Shown here piece by piece: positions 1 to 4,668 of a stretch of 5,686 nt of DNA. Origin of the DNA: Negativicutes bacterium. GTDB lineage: Bacteria; Bacillota; Negativicutes; JAGOZY01. The DNA lies in NCBI GenBank assembly GCA_018058445.1, contig JAGOZY010000086.1, positions 1 through 5,686 of the forward strand, written 5' to 3'. The notes under the pieces were generated by a model that was not told the origin of the DNA, made no database searches, and was given only the letters and a program-made list of their open reading frames with translations. The position numbers were made by a program, and so were the translations under genes. Positions within the stretch are counted from its first letter, which is position 1. Each line of letters starts with the position of its first letter.

Positions 1-159
1 CGTAACATCTTTGACCTTAAGTGCCAACAAGTCTGAAATACGGAGACCCGAGTGAATGCCCAATAAAAACAGCACATAATCTCTTTCGTTGCGAGCTCGC
101 AGATATTTTTTTATTTTCTCAATCTGACTCTGCTCACGGATCGGATAAACAAACCTCAT
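1..159 (-). CDS. Tyrosine recombinase (phage integrase family), N-terminal part, cut by window edge
   Basis: This is the first 53 codons of a site-specific tyrosine recombinase; the rest lies beyond the left edge. It begins MRFVYPIREQ, followed by a helix rich in Lys and Arg and then LGIHSGLRISDLLALKVKDV. The segment SGLRISDLLAL carries the first catalytic Arg (residue 40) of the family's R..H-R..Y set; the other catalytic residues are outside the window. The catalytic domain starts only about 25 residues into the protein, so there is no room for the usual SAM-like core-binding domain of XerC/XerD. This fits the short stand-alone integrases of Bacillota. The ATG at 159 is supported by an AGGGGGAA ribosome binding site (complement of 166-173) six bases upstream. 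The family match is confident, but the target site and any mobile element it belongs to are unknown. Confidence 0.85.
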   Translation of the reverse strand, partial: MRFVYPIREQSQIEKIKKYLRARNERDYVLFLLGIHSGLRISDLLALKVKDVT

Positions 160-170
160 GGACACTTCCC

Positions 171-190
171 CCTATTCAATATGACATAAT
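171..190 (-). repeat. Direct repeat copy 1, in the recombinase leader
   Basis: The plus-strand sequence CCTATTCAATATGACATAAT matches 323-342 at 18 of 20 positions. The two differences are adjacent (TC in this copy, CG in the other). On the minus strand it covers the bases just before and into the ribosome binding site of the recombinase, so it may be part of that gene's promoter or leader. Confidence 0.6.
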
Positions 191-322
191 ATGATTGTGT
201 ATAATTCAAAAAGAGTCAATTGCTACATAGTAAAGGGTTTTATTGGTTTAAATTATAATGAATTATCCTCCTTCTTAATAGCATAATCTACGTAAACCCT
301 GTCTACAAAAGCTTTTCAACCT

Positions 323-342
323 CCTATCGAATATGACATAAT
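323..342 (-). repeat. Direct repeat copy 2
   Basis: CCTATCGAATATGACATAAT on the plus strand is the second copy of the unit at 171-190, 152 bp away in the same orientation. On the minus strand it leads directly into AGGAGG, again mimicking a gene leader, but no ORF of useful length follows. It may be the relic of a second leader or a duplicated regulatory site. Confidence 0.6.
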
Positions 343-437
343 CATAAACTGATTAGTCAAACAAAACTAATAGTATTTTTGTGTTTTATCAATATTAATT
401 TTCTTTTAAAGTATCTCTTTTGTATATTCCAATTATT

Positions 438-468
438 AAAAAAGCCTCTGCGATTCAAGCAGAGGCTT
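438..468 (-). terminator. Rho-independent terminator of the yfbR-like operon
   Basis: A perfect 10-bp stem, AAGCCTCTGC (442-451) with GCAGAGGCTT (459-468), encloses a 7-base loop. On the minus strand it is followed by a run of six T (complement of 438-443, partly inside the stem). It starts ten bases after the stop codon of the Cdd1-family gene and closes the three-gene minus-strand operon. Confidence 0.92.
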
Positions 469-477
469 CTCTTCACA

Positions 478-801
478 CTATTTTGAAAAAGAATCCGACG
501 AATCCATAAAATGCCACCAAAGTAATTCTTTCTTCGAAATTTCTGGATGATTCGCACTAAAAACAGCACATCGATAGCTATATAGAACGCAACGATCCAA
601 GGATTCACCTAAAAGTTCTTTCATTTTATCATACATTCGTTCTGGATCTTGCCCCGCAAGCTCCCCGCCGTCTCGAAAACCCAACAAATAGAGCTGCCTT
701 GCCAGAGCCGGACCAATTGCAGGAAGAGCCTGAAGAGATCGAAAAGCCTCCGGATCGCAAGCGAATTTCGGCGTAGAAATTTCTTTTTTTCGTGGGTTCA
801 A
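478..801 (-). CDS. Cdd1-family helix-hairpin-helix protein ("pathogenicity locus" domain)
   Basis: This 107-residue protein matches the Cdd1/"pathogenicity locus" family (PF11731), small proteins with one helix-hairpin-helix (HhH) motif of the kind that binds DNA non-specifically. The HhH core is LQALPAIGPALARQLYLLGF at residues 23-42, with the hairpin Gly at position 30. It is followed by the family's signature DRCVLYSYRCAVF (69-81) and the terminal WW pair (95-96). The length is normal for the family. The start is a TTG at 801: there is no in-frame ATG before residue 56, and an AAGGAG site (complement of 810-815) lies eight bases upstream, overlapping the stop codon of the preceding gene. 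The gene is the last of the operon. The biological role of Cdd1 proteins is not established; a DNA-binding or repair accessory role is inferred from the fold only. Confidence 0.88.
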   Translation of the reverse strand: MNPRKKEISTPKFACDPEAFRSLQALPAIGPALARQLYLLGFRDGGELAGQDPERMYDKMKELLGESLDRCVLYSYRCAVFSANHPEISKKELLWWHFMDSSDSFSK

Positions 802-809
802 AGAATCAT

Positions 810-815
810 CTCCTT
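810..815 (-). promoter_or_regulatory. Ribosome binding site fixing the TTG start of the Cdd1-family gene
   Basis: AAGGAG on the minus strand overlaps the TAA stop of the upstream membrane-protein gene and stands eight bases before TTG at 801. The overlap suggests translational coupling between the two genes, and the site is the main reason for accepting a TTG start. Confidence 0.8.
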
Positions 816-1386
816 ACTCCGCTATTTCATTTTTCGCAATCCAACGAACTTCTTTCAGCACCTCTCCCAAAGGACCTTGCTGAAATATACAGAACGTCTT
901 CTGACCAGATTGGAGAAGCTGCTCTTCTTCTGGGCTTAAAAATCCTTCTGGACCAATTAACACATTTTCAATCACTCGATGCCCCACCTGTAAATCCACC
1001 CGGACTTCATTATTCTCGTCGTAACCCAAGCTTTTTTCTGCTTCTGTGTAATAAACTTCTAAAATCTCACCTTCTGCTTCGACCTCGGCAACCGAAGTCA
1101 TCCGAAGCAAGTGCTCCGTAATGATCATCGCAGGGACAACCATAAATAAAATTAGAATAAAGCTAAGCCACCTAGAAACCTTCCGTGGATGATACAACCG
1201 CCGATATCCCCAGAGCAGACTCACTCCCAGCAGTATCCATAATAACAAAAAGCTCACATAAAACCAATGATTTGACTCCCGCCAGCGCTCGTCGAGCATC
1301 CCACTTAAACCAAGACTAAACAAAGCAATCAGACCCACCAAAGTTGTCAGTCGCCAAATTGACGAGATCTCTGTCCATCTTTTCAT
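814..1386 (-). CDS. Membrane protein of unknown function with three predicted helices
   Basis: I do not recognise this 190-residue protein. Three hydrophobic segments are visible at about residues 12-30, 41-60 and 73-92; the last two are separated by a basic loop (YRRLYHPRKVSR, 61-72), which suggests that loop is cytoplasmic. The remaining ~95 residues form a soluble, acidic C-terminal domain with alternating beta-like stretches (EGEILEVYYTEAE, NEVRVDLQVG, IENVLIGPEGF), compatible with a small beta-rich or OB-like domain. By the positive-inside rule this domain would lie outside the membrane, but the topology is inference. There is no signal peptidase site or catalytic motif. The ATG at 1386 lies 22 bases after the stop of the YfbR-like gene, with a purine-rich GGAGAG site between them, and the stop is 12 bases before the Cdd1-family gene. 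Co-transcription with both neighbours is therefore likely. Confidence 0.8.
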   Translation of the reverse strand: MKRWTEISSIWRLTTLVGLIALFSLGLSGMLDERWRESNHWFYVSFLLLWILLGVSLLWGYRRLYHPRKVSRWLSFILILFMVVPAMIITEHLLRMTSVAEVEAEGEILEVYYTEAEKSLGYDENNEVRVDLQVGHRVIENVLIGPEGFLSPEEEQLLQSGQKTFCIFQQGPLGEVLKEVRWIAKNEIAE

Positions 1387-1408
1387 CTAATCTTCTTCTC
1401 TCCAACTC

Positions 1409-1987
1409 TCAGTTTAGCTCATCTAGCGGCAAAGCAAAGCTTCCGGCAAAATTTTTCATAAAATAATCGACCGCAGGAATATTCATCTCATCTAATTCTT
1501 CTTTAATCACTTGAGCGGCTTTCGCAAATTCCTGATTTCCTGCCTGAAGCTCCTCAATGCATTTTAAATAAGCAGTAATTTTATCTGCCCCTTTGACCAG
1601 CTTCCAAGCCCGTTCGTCCTCCGCCTGGTGAAAGAATAGCTTTTTATATTCTGGGCGCAATGCTTCCGGTAGCATAGTAAGCAATTTTTCTTTGGCAAAA
1701 TCTTCAATTTCATCATAAGCTGCTTTGATCGACGGATTAAAATATTTAATCGGTGTCGGGAGATCTCCCGTAAACACTTCGCCCACTTCATGAAAAGCCG
1801 CCAAAGCCATGATTCGCTCTGGATTCACCTGGCCTTCAAAAAAATGGTTTTCAATAATCCCCAGCGCATGACCAACCACCGCTACCTGCAAGCCATGCTC
1901 CTGCACATTTTCTTCACGAGTATTGCGCATTAAACCCCAACGTTTAATTAGCCGCATACGAGCTAAATAAGCATAAAAATGACCCAT
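1409..1987 (-). CDS. yfbR: YfbR-like HD-superfamily 5'-deoxynucleotidase
   Basis: This 192-residue protein aligns along its whole length with E. coli YfbR, a cytoplasmic metal-dependent phosphohydrolase that removes phosphate from deoxyribonucleoside 5'-monophosphates in nucleotide turnover. Conserved landmarks include the N-terminal FYAYLARM, RW at 16-17 (the E. coli R18-W19 specificity pair), MRNTREENVQEH with metal-ligand H31, TGDLPTPIKYFN (73-84), the catalytic-type E70, D135 in VKGADKITAYLKC, and EELQAGNQEF. The HD dyad itself reads H66-E67 (AFHEVGEV), an unusual Asp-to-Glu change at a metal ligand. I chose the ATG at 1987 because it matches the E. coli N-terminus and has AAGGTGGAG (complement of 1995-2003) seven bases upstream. 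A TTG at 2053 would add 22 residues with no family counterpart. It is the first gene of the three-gene operon. Whether the HE form is active is uncertain. Confidence 0.92.
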   Translation of the reverse strand: MGHFYAYLARMRLIKRWGLMRNTREENVQEHGLQVAVVGHALGIIENHFFEGQVNPERIMALAAFHEVGEVFTGDLPTPIKYFNPSIKAAYDEIEDFAKEKLLTMLPEALRPEYKKLFFHQAEDERAWKLVKGADKITAYLKCIEELQAGNQEFAKAAQVIKEELDEMNIPAVDYFMKNFAGSFALPLDELN

Positions 1988-2081
1988 CTTTGCACTCCAC
2001 CTTCCAAACTCTCTCCCTCTAAATTCGCCAAAGTAGAGCCAAGAGCCTGCCAATTTCCCAAAAATCCTTCCCTTTTTTCTT

Positions 2082-2109
2082 GAATAAGTAGGATTTTCCC
2101 CACTTATTC
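2082..2109. promoter_or_regulatory. 8-bp inverted repeat in the divergent region, candidate operator
   Basis: GAATAAGT (2082-2089) is exactly complementary to ACTTATTC (2102-2109) across a 12-base spacer. It sits midway between the divergent deoxynucleotidase and dioxygenase genes. A weak plus-strand promoter could overlap it: TTGAAT at 2080-2085 and CTTATT at 2103-2108, 17 bases apart, with a poor -10 match. There is no T run, so it is not a terminator. A repressor site is the likeliest reading, but the regulator is unknown. Confidence 0.45.
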
Positions 2110-2126
2110 CGAACTACTACTAATAG

Positions 2127-2146
2127 GTTCTGAAACAAAACAGAAC
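2127..2146 (+). promoter_or_regulatory. Small inverted repeat next to the dioxygenase ribosome binding site
   Basis: GTTCTG (2127-2132) pairs with CAGAAC (2141-2146) around an 8-base A-rich loop and ends two bases before the AAGGAG site at 2149-2154. It could be a short mRNA hairpin or an operator half of the cluster at 2082-2109. With six-base arms it could also be chance. Confidence 0.3.
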
Positions 2147-2163
2147 AAAAGGAGAATGTAATC

Positions 2164-2937
2164 ATGCGAATGCCAGCTTTATTTATCGGCCACGGATCAC
2201 CAATAAACGCCTTGGAAAACAATGACTTTACTCGCAAGTGGCAAGAGCTAGGAGCCAAGCTCCCTAAGCCAAAAGCTATTTTATCGATCTCCGCTCACTG
2301 GATGACACCGGGCCAAGGTCCCTTTGTCTCTCCCCAAGAATCTCCTCGGATGATTTATGACTTTCGCGGATTTCCACCAGAGCTTTCAGAAGTCAGCTAC
2401 CCTGCTGCTGGGTCACCAGAGCTCGCTCAGCGAATCACCGAACTCTTACCAGAAGCTACATTCAATTCAGATTGGGGAATCGATCATGGCACGTGGAGCG
2501 TCCTAGTACACCTATTTCCCGATGCGGATATTCCTGTCGTTCAGCTCAGCCTCGATTTAGATCAACCTTTCACTTGGCACTATGAACTTGGAAAAAAACT
2601 CGCTCCCCTACGAGACGAAGGAGTTCTCATCTTAGGCAGTGGAAACGTGGTTCATAATCTTCGCAAAGCTAATTATGACGCACCACTTCCTGCCTATCCG
2701 TGGGCCAAAGATCTTGATCGGGTCATCGGTGGATACGTCAATGAAAATAATCACTCCGCTCTCGTCCATATCTCTGAATGGGCTCCTGATATCGTTCATC
2801 TAGGCATCCCCACTCCAGATCACTATCTTCCTCTTTTATATGTTGTGGCAACCCAAGCTCCAGGCGAACCGACATCTTTCCCAGTTCGAGGATTTTCACT
2901 CAAATCACTGTCCATGCGCTCCGTTCAAATTGGGTAA
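2164..2937 (+). CDS. ygiD: LigB/DODA-type extradiol ring-cleavage dioxygenase (YgiD-like)
   Basis: This complete 257-residue protein belongs to the class III extradiol dioxygenase family that includes E. coli YgiD and plant DOPA 4,5-dioxygenase. These cytoplasmic, metal-dependent enzymes open catechol-type rings. The ligand set of the family is intact: H10 in FIGHGSP, H45 in SISAHW, H164 in GSGNVVHNL and H220 in TPDHYLPL. H108 in DWGIDHGTW is the conserved acid/base His. Other family blocks are YDFRGFPPELSEVSYPAAG (65-83) and VVQLSLD (125-131). An AAGGAG site (2149-2154) stands nine bases before the ATG. The gene is transcribed alone, away from the deoxynucleotidase operon and towards the small monooxygenase-like gene, and its stop codon lies within the A-run flanking their shared terminator hairpin. 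The true substrate cannot be read from the sequence; the symbol denotes the family, not proven orthology. Confidence 0.93.
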   Translation: MRMPALFIGHGSPINALENNDFTRKWQELGAKLPKPKAILSISAHWMTPGQGPFVSPQESPRMIYDFRGFPPELSEVSYPAAGSPELAQRITELLPEATFNSDWGIDHGTWSVLVHLFPDADIPVVQLSLDLDQPFTWHYELGKKLAPLRDEGVLILGSGNVVHNLRKANYDAPLPAYPWAKDLDRVIGGYVNENNHSALVHISEWAPDIVHLGIPTPDHYLPLLYVVATQAPGEPTSFPVRGFSLKSLSMRSVQIG

Positions 2938-2963
2938 AAAAAGACCGCCTCTTTGGCGGTCTT
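2936..2963 (-). terminator. Terminator of the small monooxygenase-like gene, also facing the dioxygenase
   Basis: A perfect 9-bp stem, AAGACCGCC (2941-2949) with GGCGGTCTT (2955-2963), has a 5-base loop. On the minus strand it is followed by seven T (complement of 2936-2942), a canonical terminator 42 bases after the stop at 3006. On the plus strand only two T follow the GC stem, so termination of the dioxygenase transcript would be weaker. The T-run includes the complement of the last two bases of the dioxygenase stop codon. Confidence 0.88.
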
Positions 2964-3005
2964 AGTCTATCAGCAAAGTGCTTTTTATAAAATCTTAGGA
3001 AGTTC

Positions 3006-3311
3006 CTAGTAGTCTTTTACAACAGAAAAAAGAGGAATCTCATCATCAGTGCCTATTTGCTCTATTAACGCAATATACTCAGCGGCGGCAGCATTTTCAT
3101 AAATTGCTTTAAAAGCGTTTTCCGTATCTTCCATCGATTCCCAAGTAACCAAGTCATACCACTTATCGCCACTGACGAGTAGTTTATGGGAAATATAGCC
3201 TTTTTGCTTGGAAACAAATTCCCTATGAAATTTTTCTGCCACAGGTAAGAACTCCGACACAGAGACTCCTTTTTTCAGGATGAAAGCCGGGAATTCAACA
3301 ATATGAGTCAT
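3006..3311 (-). CDS. Small antibiotic-biosynthesis-monooxygenase-like (ABM / ferredoxin-fold) protein
   Basis: This is a 101-residue single-domain protein with the pattern of dimeric alpha-beta barrel (ABM-like) proteins. It has an N-terminal strand (HIVEFPAFILKKG), a helix (SVSEFLPVAEKFHREFVSKQ), then GYISHKLLVSGDKWYDLVTWESMEDTEN-type strands with the conserved-looking W51 and W57, a second helix (AFKAIYENAAAAEYIALIEQI), and a closing strand (IPLFSVVKDY). Such proteins oxidise quinols, degrade haem, or have no known substrate; I cannot tell which applies here. I chose the ATG at 3311 because AAAGGAG (complement of 3322-3328) lies ten bases upstream. An in-frame ATG at 3353 has no such site and would add 14 basic residues. 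It is a single gene with its own terminator, convergent with the dioxygenase; a shared role in aromatic or oxidative stress is only suggestive. Confidence 0.75.
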   Translation of the reverse strand: MTHIVEFPAFILKKGVSVSEFLPVAEKFHREFVSKQKGYISHKLLVSGDKWYDLVTWESMEDTENAFKAIYENAAAAEYIALIEQIGTDDEIPLFSVVKDY

Positions 3312-3360
3312 AAAAACAGATCTCCTTTCTTGATCATAAGCCAATCTTATCATCCGAATA

Positions 3361-3413
3361 TGACAACAGTCTGTCAGGTTTGACCTCTAAATAATGACGT
3401 ATTGATTGAATCA
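3361..3413. promoter_or_regulatory. Cluster of short dyads upstream of the small monooxygenase-like gene
   Basis: TGACA (3361-3365) and TGTCA (3372-3376) form a 5-bp inverted repeat and are followed by another TGAC at 3381-3384. An 11-base palindrome TGATTGAATCA lies at 3403-3413. These lie 50-100 bases upstream of the ATG at 3311, where a promoter and operator would be expected, but I could not identify a clear -35/-10 pair. The arms are short and some may be chance. Confidence 0.3.
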
Positions 3414-3465
3414 TGACTTATTTCCAAAAAAATTCGATCTGTGACTTTATCTCTTACCAGTGGAT

Positions 3466-3494
3466 AAAAAAAGACCGCCAAAAGGCGGTCTTTT
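3466..3494 (-). terminator. Terminator of the pseudo-phosphoesterase gene, probably bidirectional
   Basis: An 11-bp stem, AAAAGACCGCC (3469-3479) with GGCGGTCTTTT (3484-3494), closes a 4-base loop. On the minus strand it starts five bases after the stop codon and runs into seven T (complement of 3466-3472). On the plus strand it is followed by T-rich DNA too. Its stem and A-run are nearly identical to the terminator at 2936-2963. Confidence 0.92.
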
Positions 3495-3498
3495 GCTT

Positions 3499-4497
3499 TT
3501 AGTAGGGCATTTTATCTAGCTTATCTACATCCTTGATCTCAAGTTCTACCTCCGAGCTTTTCCAGCCACCATTACTATGATTCAAAGTAATCTCAATTTC
3601 TCCATAAAAAAGACCACCATGCCCCACTGAAATCGTGGGTACACTCTCTAAAATGCCTTTAGAACCCCAATTCATTTGGATAAATTCGCCTGGCAAGCGA
3701 TCCTCCGGAGAGCCAGGTCCAGAAAGAACAATCGCCACTACTTTGCCGGTTTCTTTAGCTAGCCGAACTTGTTTTTGAACCTGCTGATACGCAGTGAGAT
3801 TTTTGGTGCTACGTACCATCAAAACAAGAATATCCGATTCCCGAACAACCCCATTCATTCGGGTCATAAATTCATCGTCCGTTTCTGACCCTAAAAACAG
3901 TTCTGCTGGATTTGCCGATAGCAATCCTGGGCTTGAAAGAGGTAGAAATCCGACCTTCACTGCCCAAGGCCATTTTGTTTCTACACTTGCTACACCATAA
4001 GATTTAAATTTTTGACTACCACTTAAAGTATTCATCAGAAATTCAGAATTTAACTGAGAGCTTAAAAGAGGAGCCACACCAGTGGCACCATATTTAGTTA
4101 AGAATCCCAGGTCTTGTCCCTGTTCCACATCACCTAAAACCATGAAGTCATAGTTCATTGCTTTAGCAAAGCTCATTGTTGGATGGGGTCTCATATCCCG
4201 AGTCAGACCGTAATTTTGATCTGCCACATCGCCACGAATCCAGTTGCCTCCATCAATTAGTAGGCTATTTGGATTCTCCTTACGTTCTTTTTGAATTTCA
4301 TAGGAAAGCGCCTCTAGTCCGCCAATATTTCGATTTCCCATTTGCCACAAAGGAGCTTTCTCAGCCCGCACGTCAGAAGTCACAAAGATCTTAATCTCCG
4401 TTCTAGGTGCTGCAATAGATTCTGCAGACCCCCAAGACACTCCGGTGATCATTCCTAAAGCTAGCATCGCTAAAATAGCTTTTATCTTTCTCTTCAT
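3499..4497 (-). CDS. Exported metallophosphoesterase/5'-nucleotidase-fold protein with degenerate metal site
   Basis: This 332-residue protein has a signal peptide: basic MKRKIK, hydrophobic residues 7-20, and likely cleavage near 25-30 (GSAESIAA). The mature part follows the layout of the UshA/5'-nucleotidase metallophosphoesterase domain: IKIFVTSDVR (35-44), NIGGLEAL (57-64), NSLLIDGGNWIRG (77-89), AKAMNYDFMVLGDVEQG (111-127) and SDILVLMVRS (221-230). At nearly every metal-ligand position the residue is wrong: DxH is DVR, GDxxxG is GNWIRG, GNHE is GDVE, the SH of the fourth motif is VR, and no GHxH is found. The C-terminal nucleotide-binding domain of UshA is absent. It is therefore probably a non-catalytic surface or secreted relative. 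The ATG at 4497 is chosen because AAGGAGG (complement of 4504-4510) lies six bases upstream; an in-frame ATG at 4548 would place 17 polar residues before the signal peptide. It appears monocistronic. The fold assignment is by motif order, not by search. Confidence 0.78.
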   Translation of the reverse strand: MKRKIKAILAMLALGMITGVSWGSAESIAAPRTEIKIFVTSDVRAEKAPLWQMGNRNIGGLEALSYEIQKERKENPNSLLIDGGNWIRGDVADQNYGLTRDMRPHPTMSFAKAMNYDFMVLGDVEQGQDLGFLTKYGATGVAPLLSSQLNSEFLMNTLSGSQKFKSYGVASVETKWPWAVKVGFLPLSSPGLLSANPAELFLGSETDDEFMTRMNGVVRESDILVLMVRSTKNLTAYQQVQKQVRLAKETGKVVAIVLSGPGSPEDRLPGEFIQMNWGSKGILESVPTISVGHGGLFYGEIEITLNHSNGGWKSSEVELEIKDVDKLDKMPY

Positions 4498-4503
4498 GCC
4501 GAT

Positions 4504-4510
4504 CCTCCTT
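4504..4510 (-). promoter_or_regulatory. Ribosome binding site fixing the start of the exported protein
   Basis: AAGGAGG on the minus strand, six bases before the ATG at 4497, is a near-perfect Shine-Dalgarno match. It decides against the longer start at 4548. Further upstream the leader (to about 4634) is AT-rich with a TATATAAA stretch (complement of 4570-4577) that could be a -10 element, but no good -35 is visible. Confidence 0.8.
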
Positions 4511-4634
4511 TTTGAATAATTGTCATAATTTTTATTTATTTTCTGCATGATTTAACTATTCGATTTCTTTATATAAAATCCTGCAAACAAGTCTTTCGAT
4601 TTAGGACGGGCTCCATGCTATTTAGATAAAAAGA

Positions 4635-4662
4635 AAAAAGAACAGGAAGTCCTGTTCTTTTT
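4635..4662 (-). terminator. Terminator of the M20D amidohydrolase, probably bidirectional
   Basis: AAAAAGAACAGG (4635-4646) pairs with CCTGTTCTTTTT (4651-4662) around a 4-base loop. On the minus strand it starts six bases after the amidohydrolase stop codon and is followed by a T run. The stem is symmetrical enough to work in both directions, and it insulates the amidohydrolase from the exported-protein gene. Confidence 0.9.
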
Positions 4663-4668
4663 AATCAA

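Larger units (their letters stand above)
160..441. other. AT-rich gene-free region between recombinase and operon terminator
   Basis: No credible gene lies here on either strand; the longest open frames are accidental readings of AT-rich DNA. It contains the two copies of a 20-bp direct repeat (171-190 and 323-342) and two Shine-Dalgarno-like AGGAGG motifs on the minus strand (complement of about 318-324 and 268-274) with no proper ORF behind them. A weak inverted repeat, ATTAGT / ACTAAT, sits at 352-357 and 366-371. On the minus strand both repeat copies are preceded by a TTGA(C/A)T hexamer 16-17 bases upstream of TGTCAT, which could be weak promoters. The orphan ribosome-binding motifs suggest the decayed leader of a lost gene, but this is inference. 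Confidence 0.5.

Noticed and set aside
178..207. Possible dif/Xer recombination site near the recombinase start
   Set aside because: The minus-strand stretch TTATGTCATAT resembles the XerD arm of dif, but the other arm does not match and the second repeat copy also lacks it.
254..259. Perfect TATAAT as a promoter -10 element
   Set aside because: No acceptable -35 hexamer is found 16-18 bases upstream on either strand, and the motif is expected by chance in such AT-rich DNA.
357..608. 83-residue minus-strand open frame overlapping the end of the Cdd1-family gene
   Set aside because: It reads through the Cdd1 coding region and the operon terminator in another frame, has no family resemblance and a low-complexity Lys/Ile/Phe tail from AT-rich DNA.
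649..1121. Two overlapping plus-strand open frames (649-939 and 792-1121)
   Set aside because: They are antisense to the recognised Cdd1-family and membrane-protein genes, have no ribosome binding site, and do not resemble any family.
1988..2053. N-terminal extension of the YfbR-like protein from a TTG at 2053
   Set aside because: The extra 22 residues have no counterpart in YfbR, and the ATG at 1987 has a closer ribosome binding site.
2019..2258. 79-residue minus-strand open frame across the divergent region
   Set aside because: It overlaps the start of the dioxygenase on the opposite strand and the intergenic repeats, and the protein has no recognisable features.
3312..3353. Upstream ATG at 3353 for the monooxygenase-like gene
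   Set aside because: No Shine-Dalgarno precedes it, and the real AAAGGAG site lies downstream, within the would-be extension.
3794..4394. Plus-strand open frames at 3794-4000 and 4176-4394
   Set aside because: They are antisense shadows of the exported protein gene, without ribosome binding sites or family similarity.
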